Shown piece by piece: positions 12,426 to 24,319 of a DNA stretch of 64,000 nucleotides (its first letter is position 1; each line of letters begins with the position of its first letter). Made by a program: the position numbers and the translations under genes. The notes below the pieces were generated by a model. The model saw only the letters and a program-made list of their open reading frames with translations. It searched no databases and was not told the DNA's origin. Source of the DNA: Kitagawia praeruptora (Eukaryota; Streptophyta; Magnoliopsida; Apiales; Apiaceae). The stretch covers positions 27,969,501 to 28,033,500 of the forward strand of contig CM075349.1 of the NCBI GenBank assembly GCA_037693485.1. Reading direction: 5' to 3'.

Positions 12426-15400
12426 ATGGCGGAAACAGTTGTGTCAATTGTTGTAGGAAGGCTCAATGATTTATTAACTGAAGAAGCTCAAGTTCTGAAT
12501 GGAGTGGGAGATGAAATTCAACGAGTGGTATCCGAGCTCATGCGGATTAAGACATTCTTAAGAGATGCGGAAATGAGGATGGATGAAGAAAAAATTTGCA
12601 TTTTGCTTGCGGAGGTACGTGAGGTGGCCTACGATGCTGAACATGTTGTTGAAAAGTTTCTTGTCAAAGCTTTAGCACCTGGAAAAACAATTAAGTGGAT
12701 TAACAAACTCAAGTTTTCGAGCAAGATCAAAGATATACAAAGAAGGATGTCTCTCCTCTTTAATCGTTTTAGTGATTGTAATATCAAACAGACATTAGAA
12801 TCCCGTGAATTTTCAAGTTCGTCTTCTGGAACAACCGAGAAACTAAAGCGTTTTTACTCTTACGCTACTCTTGAACCAAAGATTTTTGTTGGATTTCATG
12901 GAGATGTTGATCTCTTGGTCGGACATTTGGTTAATGAAAGTGATAATTCTTACAAGCTTGTCTCTATTTGTGGAATGGGAGGCCTGGGTAAGACCACTCT
13001 GGCTGAAAAAATCTACAATAATTCCACCATTAAGACTTTCTTTGCTGGTTGTTTAGCCTGGGTTACCATTTCGCGGAAGTGGCAAAGAAAACAAGTGTTG
13101 CAACGTATTCTTATATGTCTTGTTCCGGAGAAGAAAATTGAAATTCTTGCTTATGACGACGACAAGTTAGAGGAGAATCTGCAGCAAATCCAGCAAAGCA
13201 AAAAATGCTTGATAGTCCTGGATGACATATGGTCAATTGATGCTTGGGATTCTCTAAAAGCTGCTTTTCCCGCGGAAAAAACTCTAAGCAAATTAATGCT
13301 TACAAGCCGTAATGTAGATGTTGCTAAGCATGCAAATCCAAATGGATTCATTCACCAGCCAGCACTTCTAAACCCAGAACAGAGTTGGGAACTACTACAG
13401 TTGAAGGCACTTCCTAGAGGAGGAGATTGTCTAGGTAATTTTCTGGCATTTGCATTTACTATGTCTCTAAATTATAGAACCTGTGTGCCGAAAAATCAAA
13501 ATTTGTTCATTTGCGATAATACTGAAATTTCTGGAAAAGAATTTTAATCACAAGAAAATTTTGATCGTGCATAATTTTTTTTAAAAAAAATTGAAATGCA
13601 ACTTCAAACTACATTTGCTCACATTATACTGCTATGATTTATTTATATTATTTGTCTTAAATTCTTTTCGGTTACTTGAAATGGCTTTACTGTGTGGTAC
13701 AGACATTACAAGAGATGTTAAGAAGATGGAAGAATTGGGAAGAAAAATGGTTGGAAATTGTGGCGGTCTTCCACTGGCTATAGTCATTTTGGGGGGAATT
13801 CTTGTAACAAAACCGACCTTGGATGAGTGGGAGAAGGTATACAATGATAGTCTCTCATCCCTAAAGAGTGGGGAAGGATTCAGAAAAGATTATCAAAGAG
13901 AATTATTTGATGTTTTACTTTGGAGTTACAATGACTTGCCCCCTCAATTGAAGCCATGCTTTCTGTACTTGGGAAAATTTGGTGAAGATGAATGGATAAA
14001 AACAGATACGATATATCAGTTATGGATCGCAGAAGGGATGGTATTGTCAAGCGACAAAAAGGAAGGAGAAACAATGGTGCAAGTTGCTGAGTCGTACATG
14101 GGGGAATTAGTTCATAAGTGTTTGGTTCAAGTGAGATATAATGAGGTAGGATCATCACTTGGAAAATTCCAGTCTTGTTCTCTTCATGACATTATGAGAG
14201 ACCTATCTCTATCTGAAGCAAAAGCAAATGATTTTTTTGAAGTTGTTGATCTCCGAGAAGGAAATGATTTTGATATCCATCCTTCTGTGGACCTGACTGG
14301 TTATGGCCGACAACTTGCAGTTCATTACAATGCAGGACATGCAAGCGATCAAGCTAATTCCTACTTTGTCAAGAAAACCAATCAACAACGATATCGTTCA
14401 ATGATACTTTTAAACAAGTCTAGAAAGGGAAGTCTTTCACCAGTACTGTCATCACATGTTTTCAGTTTTAAGCTTTTGAGAGTTTTCTCTTTGGAAGCAG
14501 TTGAGTTTGATGGAGATACGCCGGTTTTCAAACTTGGAAGAGCATTAGAAAGCCTTGTTTACTTGAGATATCTTAGTCTGAGGAATACTAATTTGTTGAT
14601 TTTTCCATCGATACAAAAGTTGGTGCTACTACAAACTCTCAAATTAGACACGTTTGATAAGTTAGTTGTTCTACCATCAATTTCGGAAAATGTTCTGGCC
14701 AAGTTGGGACATTTGCGGCATTTGTATCTACCAGATTGCAGAGTTTACAAGCTGGATAAGAATTTTAAATTACGGTTTGATGGGTTGAGCAAGTTAGAAA
14801 CACTAGAAAACTTTAACACTGATTGGTGTGAGGTGAAGGATCTACCTAAATTGATCAATCTTCAGAAGCTAACGATAACAGTAATGAATTATGATGTTGA
14901 AGAGATGATGAAGTATCTAGCAGCTATACCATATCCATGTCTGCGATACTTGGCCCTTACTATTTTTTCAGAAAAACTAGCGTTGCTTAATGGTCCTGAC
15001 CTCTTGCGACGGTTGTTGTGTGATCAAAATTACATTCTTCAGGAACTATTCATAGTTGGCCCGCTCCCGGAGATGGCTCAAGTATTTCGGCAGCAACTTG
15101 ATACCTCTCATGCTGATGTATCTTTAGTTCGGATCACCTATTTAAAATTGATGTCTTCTTCCCTAGAGGAAGACCCAATGCCAGTACTAGAGAAGATTCC
15201 GATGTTGAGGGAGCTCCATTTGGTGGACGCATATGTGGGGAAGGAAATGGTGTGCTCAGCCATGGGTTTCCCAAAACTCACCGTTCTTATATTTTATAGT
15301 CTCCCAAATATAGTAAAATGGAGGGTGGAAAACGGAAGCATGCCCAGTCTCTCCGAATTGCATCTTGTTATTTGTCCGAAGTTGGAGGAGCTTCCAGAGG

Positions 15401-15555
15401 GACTGAGATACCTCAGTTCTCTTAAAAAATTAATATTATATTCAATGCCTTCAGATTTGTGTGACAGTGTTCGCGTGGTAAATGGTGAACAAGGACCACA
15501 CTTTCACAAAGTTGCTCACATACCTGATATCAGAATCGAGACTGAGACTGATTAG
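12426..15555 (+). CDS. CC-NB-ARC-LRR disease resistance protein (NLR1), 2 exons
   Basis: Exons are 12426-13434 and 13703-15555 with a GT-AG intron, giving 953 residues. The N-terminal coiled-coil (about 1-120, Rx-N type) carries AYDAEHVVE at the EDVID position. The NB-ARC domain shows the P-loop GMGGLGKTT at 183-191, kinase-2 CLIVLDDIW at 261-269, RNBS-B MLTSRN, GLPL at 358-361, an RNBS-D-like LKPCFLYLGKF, and LHD at 497-499 in place of MHD. The rest is an LRR region. The set of motifs fits RPP8/At1g50180-type CNLs, intracellular receptors that trigger immunity on pathogen recognition. A TATA-like stretch lies at about 12360. No frameshift or stop was seen across the splice. The intron position is identical in NLR2 at 53292-56542. 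Confidence 0.93.
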
Positions 15556-15735
15556 ATTTGTTCTAGTCTATCATGCTTGTTGAATGAGGTACTTTAAATA
15601 TTAATGTATCTGAAATATTACTTTCCTTTTTAGTTTGTATAATATTGGAAATTTATATTATTAGTTGCCAAATTGGGCAGAATAATTATCTACATTATGA
15701 TGATAACACGGTATAGAGTAAAAACTTACTTTGCG

Positions 15736-15825
15736 GGTTTAGCCTGGGAATCCATTTCACAGTAAATTCTTACATGTCTTGTTCCTCAGAGAAGAAAGTT
15801 GAAGGCACTTCCCCGGGAAGATTAT
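15736..15825 (+). pseudogene. NB-ARC scraps of the NLR family
   Basis: Short blocks match parts of NLR1 exon 1 in order but with large gaps: GGGTTTAGCCTGGG, then ATTCTTACATGTCTTGTTCC, then GAGAAGAAAGTTGAA, then GAAGGCACTTCC. They correspond to the RNBS-A to end-of-exon-1 part of NLR1 squeezed into 90 bp by deletions. It lies just downstream of NLR1 and is a remnant of an eroded tandem copy. Confidence 0.7.
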
Positions 15826-16094
15826 TTAGCTACATGATTTACTAGCACTAGTAAGGTTATATTTACAAATCCTTTTAGGTAAACTTTCCACTCCTAAAAC
15901 AAAGCATATGTGGAAATTGTATATGAAGCCTGTGATGAAGCTTCAACTGATAGGAACGATTCAAATAAGCCAACCATATAGAATTTGATATTCCAATAGA
16001 GTGCTCTGAAATTGCAAAAAGTCCAAATTTAGTTTACTGTAACACTGTAAATGTATCATGATTTTAAACGTACGATTACATGGTACTTAATTAG

Positions 16095-16167
16095 TGTGAT
16101 TTTGCCGTGTTATGAATGTGTGATTTTGCCGTGTTATGAATGTGTGATTTTGCCGTGTTATGAATGT
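16095..16167. repeat. Three tandem copies of a 24-bp unit
   Basis: The unit contains GTGTGATTTTGCCGTGTTAT and repeats three times without visible mismatch apart from the edges. It lies in the shared downstream region between NLR1 and the AAE14-like gene, which converge here. No function is evident. Confidence 0.85.
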
Positions 16168-16771
16168 TTAGTTAAAATTTTAGTTAGGTTGAAATTGCCT
16201 CGTTATTAACATTATCCTACAAAATGAACTTACTCCTTTTATCAATCAGAAACAAAGAGCTTGTTATGACACACAAACAGGAGGTTACTGTAACTGTAAA
16301 CATGTACTGGTATATTGTAAATTTGCAATCACATTTTCCCTGTTCTTTTACAGTGACAACGTTATTTGACAATTAAGTCTGCAGACACTTGTTTCTAAGT
16401 GTAACATAATATGCAATAACTTTCAGAAAGCTTTAAAAAATCATACAATTACCAAACATCTATACAAAATTGTTTTGAATAAGAAATAATGAACAATGTG
16501 CTCATCCTGATACCTTTTCGTCCAAGAAGGTTTCGAAGCATGCAGCACCCGTGCTCTTAAAATTTGAATGCATCAGTTGGTAGAGAATTGCCATGAGTTT
16601 AAACCAAGATCAGTCGGACCTAGGAAGGGACATTCTAGAACCATGGCTTTGCTACACTGAAATCTGGAGTTTTATGCTGAAGTAAAGGAATTTCCTTGAT
16701 GGATGCGGGATCCTTGTTCTATCTCTTGATGCCCTATCAGACTTTCTCTATCTACTTGATATATTTCGCCT

Positions 16772-19700
16772 TTACAGTCTGCTTGGCAAAAGCTGAGTAT
16801 GAGAAATAACTTCTGATCTTACCTGGTCCCTTCTTAATTTTCCTGTAGTTGTCAATGGTAATGATTTTGTCCATATGATACAATATTTAGGTACTTTGAA
16901 CCTGTGGAAAGGTAGAAGAAAGGCATAAAATAATTAGTAGTGTAATTATAGTTAAAAAATTTGTGAGCAGAAACAAATATTGACTAGATTCAAGTTTCGC
17001 ATGCCCCTCCAGATATAGAGGAAGTTCTAGAGAGATACCCTGTTAAATTCTTGTCTTTGCAGAAGTTCTGGAGTATCTCACTGGACAGGCATTGATAATT
17101 GTCTTTAGCTGAGGGTTTTGAACTGTAATCGGCCCATGTCCACGTAGGTTTTAGCTGAATACAGGCGACTACTGTTTCTGTGAGGCGTGTGTCTGGGAGT
17201 CCAACAACAACAGCACGGGCAACTCCAGGATGTTTTGATAGGACAGCTTCTACCTAAAAAAGTTAATAATAAATGAAATGGGAGAATTTGAGCATCTCAG
17301 AAGGTCTTTTAGATTTCTTATTACCATTAATTGAAGTATTTGATACCGTTTCATGCAGCAGGCAAAGCAAGAACACAAGTGAAAGTGAAAATTTTATGCT
17401 TACCTCTTCAGGGTAAACATTTTCTCCTCCGCTCTTAATCCTCCCATTTGTTCGCCCAATGAGCCAGACATTTCCATCATTGTCTAGTCTCCCTATGTCA
17501 CCCGTATCAAACCAACCTTCATTACCAGGAACAGATTCTTTAGTTGGTATTTGACCCCAATAACCAAGCATCATGTGCGGACCCCTTACTAATATTCGTC
17601 CAGCATAAGAAACATCCGGAGAATTAATCTCTAGTTCAACATGTGGAGCAGTCTTTCCAACGCAAACACCCCGTTGTTCATGCAAATTCGATTTTGCTTC
17701 TTCATTCATTAAGGACTGGGCAGAATTTTCTTTTGTGAAATCATAGAGGGTCATAAAGGTAATAGAAGAACACGCCTCTGTCATGCCTGCAGATAAAACT
17801 TTGATAACTCAGATACTAGAAACATTTGGTTTTGGTCTGGATGACGTCTAATTTAAGACTGCTAATGAAGTAAAACGTGATATGGATAAGGGGATAAGGA
17901 AGGTTAGTGTACATCCAGAGCACTACACTAATTTCTAGAGCAACTCTGGTCTTTTTTTTTTTATATAAGAATTGCTCTGGAAATGAGGATAATGCTTTGG
18001 ATTTTCTACAAGGTGGTGCCAATTAAAATGTTAACTTCATAGAAGGATTAAACTTTGTTTGTCATATTCATAGCTAGTCATCTTCACATTTTACTGGTGT
18101 CATTCAAAATCATCTGATCTGAGAATAACCCTACTAAACAAGTGGTGAACAGATTTTTGGTAAATTGAACATTGGGTTTTTGTTCATTACGCGCGCTTAG
18201 ATCTCGTCAAGAAGAGTAACTTGGATAATGACCAAACCGGGTGAAATCAAAAAGCTTATCTTCACTATTCATTTCCATCTGAAAACTAAGCACAACTTCT
18301 CAAACAGCAGGTTGACAAGAGCATATTTGCAGAGAGCATATTTTCCTTCAAGTGATACCTCATATGTTTTGCTTAAATAGAATTCTAGCAAAAGTTGCAC
18401 ACCAAATAGGATAAAATTCTCTGTTTTTCTCACCTAATCCCTCGACTTTTTTGTGACACTACGAAACTCAGTTCTTGGTTATTAACTAGTTTTCTTCGGC
18501 TGAGAACATCCGACTAATATATAAAAACTGGAGAACTGGAAGAAAGCTCACCATAGGCAGAGAAAATTTTTGATCTTGGGAAAACTTGGATTGCATCTTT
18601 AAGTAGTTCAACTGAAAGGCTCCCACCTCCATTTAAGATTTTATTTACAGATAATAATCTGTCCCATGTTTCTGTCGTCCTGCCAGAAGCTTCCGATATG
18701 ACCATATATACAATCAACACAAGTGTGGAAATTGAATTGTCCGATTAGGAGAAGAAAGAAACAAAGGCAAAAAAAATGGAGTACATAACCATCTTTTGAC
18801 TTCAGCCAGAGGCTGTAACAAAATGTGATTTAAATATGAAAATCTTCAACTTCAACATCATGTATAAAACATTCGCTTCCCAAAAAAGGCCTTATTATCT
18901 GCATACCTGATTACAGAGACCATGTCAGCCAGCATTGCAGGGACAGTTATAAGGGAAGTCACTTCATGTTGGTCGATTGCTTCAAGAGCCAACCTAGCTT
19001 CAAACTTGGGCATCAGAACATGACAACCACCTACCATTAGCATGGCCAGGGCTGATGATAATCCACCAATGTGGCACAATGGAGCAGTATGGAGATATAC
19101 CTGCAAAAATGTGTGCGAGTAAACAACAGTCTCATTTCTCTTTACAAAGTCAGCAACATTTACCAAATTCACTGTATTCTCTCAGATTCGATCTTCACTT
19201 ACAGCATAATGATTTGCTTATTTTCTAATTTTATTTTGAAAATAAAACATTTATGAAAATAGGCATACATCATTCTCACCGTAACCAACAGCTGCTATCT
19301 TTGCTAGGGATTGTACAATAAAAGCCGAATGGCCTAGAGTAACTCCTTTTGGCCTTCCAGTGGTTCCTATAGGCAGGGATTGAGATTTATAATTTAGAAA
19401 AATGCATTTTAGAAGGTAAAAGAAGCAATCTCTTTAGACTTGTAAAAGAAGTGACCCCAGGAATATAAAAGGCGAAGTCAATAATTTTTTCTACCTGAAG
19501 TGAAGCATATAATGGCAGCACCGTTGGGTTCCCAGATGTAATTTAGTGATTGCGATTTCGTGCATGACTTCTTGAGCATTTCCGTAGTTAACACTAGAAA
19601 AGAAGCCATCCTGAGTAAAAATTCAAGTACGAAAGTAAAAAGTGCATATTGCATTGTAAGATCTTTTCATTTTCATGTTAAAGTTAGATTAAGATAAATA

Positions 19701-20928
19701 CTGTTTGTAGTGATATCAAGCTCTCCTGTGTGATCTATCAGAACATGCCACCGTAGAGAAGAGATAGAATTCGCTTGAAACTTTGAGTGCCAATAACTAG
19801 AATTTACATCCGTCACTAGTAATATTGGTCTCACAACTTCCATCGCTGATTTTGCCTCTTCCAAGCTCTGCAGACAGGAAAAGCTATTACGAGATACTAC
19901 AACAGCTAGAGCAAGTAATGCACAATACGAATATTAGTAACATGTATACAAGCCAACCATGTAAAGTGTCTAAACGTAGTACAAACAGGTGGAACAGCAG
20001 CAAAAACGATATTTGATCAAATACAATCCTAGACCATTTCTCTGTTCTTCATTTCGTGTAGTGACTTCTAGCCTTCTAGGTAACTTCAACTTATCTTTGT
20101 AACAAATTCCCAGGTTTCAAAATTTCATTCTTACTGAAATATCTTGATGAAATTGAACACCATTATTCTTTATCCAAAAATAAATGAATCTACCACTCCG
20201 TATCCAGAAAATTTTGGAAGTCATTAGTCGCGGTACAAGCTAATTAACCATAAAAAAGCACCATTAGTATTACACTGCTACAAATCACTAGCCTCAGTAA
20301 TCCAAATAATTTGTTTGTAATTTCCGAACTAAATTATTTTATTTTTGATATTTTTACACACTCACACACCGACCTTATTTTGACAAGGTTCGAATCCTCG
20401 ACATCCCGTAAAGGAAGCGAGGAAAATACCGCTACACCAAGAGATGAGAGGTAACTAAATTAATTTTACCTAAACAAAACAAAGAACTATATTTATAAAC
20501 CGCTACGAAATGCATACCCATCTGTAATTGAGAGGAGCACAGATTCCTCCAACATAAGTGACAGCCAGTAACCATTCCATATAAAAATCACTGAAAATAC
20601 ACAAAACTGAAACAGTCTCATATTGAAAATACATTTTAAAAACAAAAGCATAAAAAATATTAGAATAAACAATCTTGAAACTTGAGAATTGAGAAACAAT
20701 TTACCATTTCCTAATACATGCATACCTATTAAGTGCAGAAATGGCAACTACATCACCAGGCTTAAGACCAACAACTTCAACAAGTCCACGTGCCAAACTA
20801 AGAACATTTTCGACGAATTTCTCTCCGGTTTTTCGTCGAGTTCCCGAGATAGTTACGGTGGCATTACGTCGGAGAGTTGAAATGCGTGTCAAGCATTGAC
20901 AAATATGTGCTTGCGAGTAAGTACTCAT
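16772..20928 (-). CDS. AAE14: o-Succinylbenzoyl-CoA ligase (AAE14-like), 10 exons
   Basis: Exons are 20928-20726, 20590-20518, 19867-19702, 19593-19495, 19366-19269, 19100-18907, 18679-18552, 17786-17404, 17253-17039 and 16901-16772. Joined they give 562 residues, matching AAE14 (about 560). The enzyme activates o-succinylbenzoate to its CoA ester in phylloquinone (vitamin K1) synthesis. ANL-superfamily motifs are intact: the TSGTTGRPKG loop at about 179-188, YGMTEACS near 320-327, DTGDIG, GRTNGRIKSGGENVYPEE, and the catalytic lysine in LTTTGKLRR near 541. The start MSTYSQAHICQCLTR and the frame across every junction fit the family. The C-terminus is SRL, a canonical PTS1 peroxisomal signal. 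The plant enzyme is reported in both plastids and peroxisomes. Intron 2 holds a SINE (20337-20452), and a Mutator-type element ends 129 bp upstream of the ATG. Confidence 0.94.
20337..20452 (-). mobile_element. tRNA-derived SINE in AAE14 intron 2
   Basis: On the minus strand the element starts near CTCATCTCTTGGTGTAGCGG (A-box-like) and carries GGATTCGAACC (B-box) in a tRNA-like head. It ends in an A-rich tail that reads as T-rich sequence on the plus strand. A perfect 10-bp TSD, AACTAAATTA, flanks it at 20327-20336 and 20453-20462. It has the same orientation as the host gene and does not touch its splice sites. Confidence 0.78.
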
Positions 20929-21057
20929 CTCAAAATTTTGTGGGTTTTACATGAAAAGACTTTAGAGTTAGAGAAAAAAGAGGTTTGAAAAAAACAGAGT
21001 ATCTGCAGAGTGAGTGATGAGAGTTAGAGCTCGGCTATATTGTTATCTTATCCACTA

Positions 21058-21828
21058 GACTATTTGACAGTTTGTACCCCTTATGTTTTGGGGTTTTGTC
21101 GAATTGGTCCTGTTTTACGTTTTTTAGCAGTTTGTACCCCCTATCTTCAGTTTTCGCTTCAAATTACAACCCTTTGCTAATCTGCCGTCCAATTGGTCTG
21201 TTAACGTTAATAAAGTGAGGGGCAAATATGGAATAAAGTTTTCAACGGCTGTTTATCAGATTTTCAGCCCCTTACATATATACATACATACTTATATTTT
21301 TTCATTGTCAATAAACCCTCAAATCTCTATATTTTCTCTTGACAAAGCTAAATCTTGATCATGACTTTAAGGTGTTATTGCGGGAATTGGGCTGTACACC
21401 GAACGGCCTGGACCTCCACGAACGCTGGTCGTCGTTTTGCTGGGTGTTCATCTCGAAGGTGTAATTATTTTTTATGGTTGGATCCTCCATCGTGTTATCG
21501 GGGAAGACTTGTAAAACTCGAAGCTGAAAACGATGTTGGTGAGTCCAGTAATGGCAGATGCTTGCGAGACTGTTGTAGATGTGTGCGAGACGGGGTGGTA
21601 GAGGAGAAGAAAGAAAGTGGTAGATGTGGTTATTGGGGTCGAATTGGTCCTGTTCCATATTTGCCCCTCACTTTATTAACGTTAACGGACCAATTGGATG
21701 GCAGATTAGCGAAGGGTTGTTATTTGAAGCGAAAACTGAAGATAAGGGGTACAAACTGCTAAAAAACGTAAAACAGGACCAATTCGACAAAACCCCAAAA
21801 CATAAGGGGTACAAACTGTCAAATAGTC
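21058..21828. mobile_element. Mutator-like element with long TIRs carrying a GRF zinc-finger ORF
   Basis: Near-perfect inverted arms of about 175 bp (21058-21236 and 21650-21828) begin GACTATTTGACAG and end CTGTCAAATAGTC. A perfect 9-bp TSD TATCCACTA lies at 21049-21057 and 21829-21837, diagnostic for Mutator-like elements. Each arm contains two copies of CAGTTTGTACCCC. The 413-bp interior is almost entirely a GRF-type zinc-finger reading frame and its leader, with no transposase. It is therefore non-autonomous, of the Pack-MULE kind. It stands 129 bp upstream of the AAE14 start codon, in divergent orientation to that gene. Confidence 0.88.
21361..21762 (+). CDS. GRF-type zinc finger protein carried by a Mutator element
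   Basis: The frame starts at ATG 21361 (MTLRCYCGN) and runs about 133 codons. Residues 1-45 match the plant GRF-type zinc finger: Cys-x-Cys-Gly, then TSTNAGRRFAGC, then a final Cys followed by NYFLWLDPP. These are the Cys ligands and the Gly-Arg-x-Phe signature that names the domain. GRF fingers bind single-stranded nucleic acid in other proteins. Many small plant GRF proteins have a C-terminal coiled coil and membrane segment. Here the C-terminus instead runs into the right TIR (from about residue 97), so it is probably truncated. A TATA-like ACATATATACATACA lies about 80 bp upstream. Whether it is expressed is unknown. Confidence 0.6.
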   Translation: MTLRCYCGNWAVHRTAWTSTNAGRRFAGCSSRRCNYFLWLDPPSCYRGRLVKLEAENDVGESSNGRCLRDCCRCVRDGVVEEKKESGRCGYWGRIGPVPYLPLTLLTLTDQLDGRLAKGCYLKRKLKIRGTNC

Positions 21829-21837
21829 TATCCACTA

Positions 21838-22339
21838 TCCACTAAAATCTATACAACTCAGTTCTTGTCTATCATCTTGTAATCATTACAGTGCTCTCAA
21901 GATTATACCAAACAAATTAAAGATTATGACATGAGATGCTAAATAATTTACAGTAAAATTATTTAAAAAATATAAATGTAATAAAAATAATTTCTACCAA
22001 AAATTTAATGGATTTCACGAGGTCATCCTCAGAAAACTACATGAAATTAAAAAAAAATCTTATATAAATGTGAGAGGAACAATTGTAGTTACAAAAAAAA
22101 ATTATTTACAAAAATACAATATCATTTTTACACTAAAAAGTTTAAACCAAGGTAACTCGGAGGAAATTTTATTAAATGTAATTTACTCCTCCTTGCGTCC
22201 CAATTTAAATATTCTTTTTGACTTTTTAATAGTTAAATTGACCAATTTTTGACTAAATATTAGAAATTATTCGATCATTATTTTTAAAAATCTAAAATTA
22301 CATTTTAAAATAATTACTTGTATTTTTTTAATGATATAT
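21838..22339. other. Intergenic, AT-rich
   Basis: No gene or delimited repeat was recognised in this stretch between two transposons. Confidence 0.3.
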
Positions 22340-22341
22340 TA

Positions 22342-22566
22342 CCTCCGTCCCAAAAAGAATGTTCCTCTAACTTTTTCACGCATTTCAAAGCGCTTGGTTG
22401 AGGTATTTGTAAATATGTTTTTTAATTTTTTTTTTTGTACTAAGATATAGATCATATACTTCATACATAACAAAAAAATTTAAAAAAATTACTTATGAGT
22501 ACCTCAATCGAACATATTAAAATGCATACAAAAACATGTGGTTCATACCTTTTGGGATGGAAGGAA
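22342..22566. mobile_element. Stowaway-like MITE
   Basis: The left end CCTCCGTCCCAAAAAG and right end CTTTTGGGATGGAAGG form a TIR around an AT-rich interior with partial foldback, and TA precedes the left end. The right boundary is uncertain by a few bases. Confidence 0.6.
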
Positions 22567-22699
22567 TAATTTTTTTATTTTTTTAACATATAAATTTTAA
22601 TCAAACTTTAATCAATTTAACCAATCAAAAATTTGAAAGAACATGGGACGTGGGAGGCAACAGTATTATTGTTCTTGTTTTTTCTCTATAGCAGCTGTG

Positions 22700-23805
22700 T
22701 TAGTAGACCCGATAATCGTGTCGTTTACTTTCGTTTCGTGTACTTTCGTGCTGTATTCATCCGAAATAAATTTGTGTACTCGAATGTGAAACCCGTATTC
22801 GCCCAAAATAAATTTGTGTACTTTCGTGTCGTGTTTCGTATATATATTATATAAAAATAAAAATAAAATTTAGTAAAAATTTATTAGTAAATATTATATT
22901 CATATGAAATATACATAAAATATTTTACATTTCAATATATAAATTTAAATACAACACCATAAAAACTAGTAAAAATGTATATTTTTGTGTAAAATATATA
23001 TCTTATAAAAATAATATTAGTACTCCCTCCGTCCCAATGGATTCTTTACAGTTACTATTTTGGGACATCTCATCCATTTCTTTACATACCAAAAATAGTA
23101 TTCCCTCCGTCCCATTTGATTTTTAACACTTTTATTGGACTTCTCCCTCCGTCCCATTTGATTCTTAACACTTTTCTTGGACTTTCTGGCACGCATTTTA
23201 AGGTGTATTTTAAGAATAGCTCCATAACTTTTTTTAAAAATTTTCTTTTTCTGTATAAATTTTTTTCTTAAAATACACCTTAAAATGCGTGCCAGAAAGT
23301 CCAAGAAAAGTGTTAAGAATCAAAAGGGACGTAGGGAGTAACTTTTAACAATGAAATACATTATTAAATCCACAACTTCAATTTATTTTTTCAACACTTT
23401 ACAATATTACACCCACTACTTTACTCTACTTTTTCAACACTTTACACTATTACACTCACTACTTTACTTATTTTAACAATAAAATTATTAATACACCCAC
23501 TACTACACTATTACACCCACTATTTAAATTATATTCCTTGGTCTCCGTCTCAGCCGTCTGTAAAGAACCGGCCGGGACGGAGGGAGCATATACATAAAAT
23601 CTATAACTAGTAATTTATAAACATCTTTATTTCGTGTACATTCTTGTACTTTCGTGTACCCGAAATGAAAACTCATATCCGACACTAAATATTTCGTTTA
23701 ATTTCATGTTTGTGTACTTTCGTATTTCATGTATCAAAAATCAAAATCCAAAACTGTATTTTTCGTGTCGTGTTCACGTGTCAAATTGTCGAGCCAATGC
23801 GTATA
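22700..23805. mobile_element. hAT-type element with TTCGTGTAC words, split by nested MITEs
   Basis: Two blocks (about 22705-22850 and 23625-23800) are filled with TTCGTGTACTTTCGTG-type words, the left starting ACCCGATAATCGTGTCG and the right ending CAAATTGTCGAGCC. Between them lie nested Stowaway-like MITEs at 23023-23586. This looks like the two subterminal regions of one non-autonomous element. I found no TSD, so the borders are approximate. Confidence 0.45.
23023..23586. mobile_element. Nested Stowaway-like MITEs
   Basis: The outer element runs from CTCCCTCCGTCCCAATGG to GGCCGGGACGGAGGGAG. Inside it, 23143-23338 is a complete foldback starting CTCCCTCCGTCCCATTTG and ending GGGACGTAGGGAG, preceded by a partial third copy at 23102-23142. 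Three insertions of related elements at the same place are therefore stacked. Confidence 0.7.
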
Positions 23806-24088
23806 TAAAAGGTGTGGCTGCTGTATGATTAGAATTCATGTGGGTCCCGGAATTCAATGCGTTGACCTACTACATAATTTGCAATTGCACAACTTAATAC
23901 TTTGAAAAGTACTAGTCCATCAATCTTTTGCTCCTCTTGTACTGTTAATGTAAAAAAAACAGGACATTTTAAAATGGCAGAGGCAATCGTGTCGATAGTT
24001 GTGGAAAGGCTAAGTGATTTACTGATTCAAGAAGCTCAACTTCTTGATGGTGTCAATGATCAGATAAAACAAGTTGTTGTTAAGCTCA

Positions 24089-24319
24089 TAAAGAAAATGA
24101 TAATGTGAATATCTTGAACAAGAAGAAAATAACAAGCTCTCTAGATTCATCTAACAAACTTAGTCACAGCTTGATTACATTCTTAGTTTTATATCCCAAC
24201 TAACTCCTCAAGTGTATTGACACTATTACCCTTGATATTACAAGTAAATTGACTCTTGTGCCCTTACACTTATACAACTAAATGTTGACTGCTGTTGACC
24301 ACCTTGCACAGTCTTTACA
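24089..24319 (-). repeat. Copia 3' LTR (231 bp)
   Basis: On the minus strand it starts TGTAAAGACTGTG immediately after the polypurine tract and ends TTTTCTTTA. A TATA-like GATATAAAAC lies just before the part shared with the 5' copy. The terminal dinucleotides are TG and TA rather than TG and CA. Confidence 0.75.

Noticed and set aside
16560..16640. Another SINE head (CATCAGTTGGTAGAG)
   Set aside because: No convincing B-box, tail or TSD could be found.
16802..16823. Splice donor CAG|GTAAGA at the end of AAE14
   Set aside because: Reading straight through gives a family-like C-terminus ending at a stop within 17 codons, and no plausible following exon was found.
24089..24185. Reading the 97-bp repeats as complete LTRs with TA...TA ends
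   Set aside because: The polypurine tract GAGGGGG followed by a TG start lies 134 bp further in, and no purine tract adjoins the 97-bp block. This reading remains possible and is noted under the finding.
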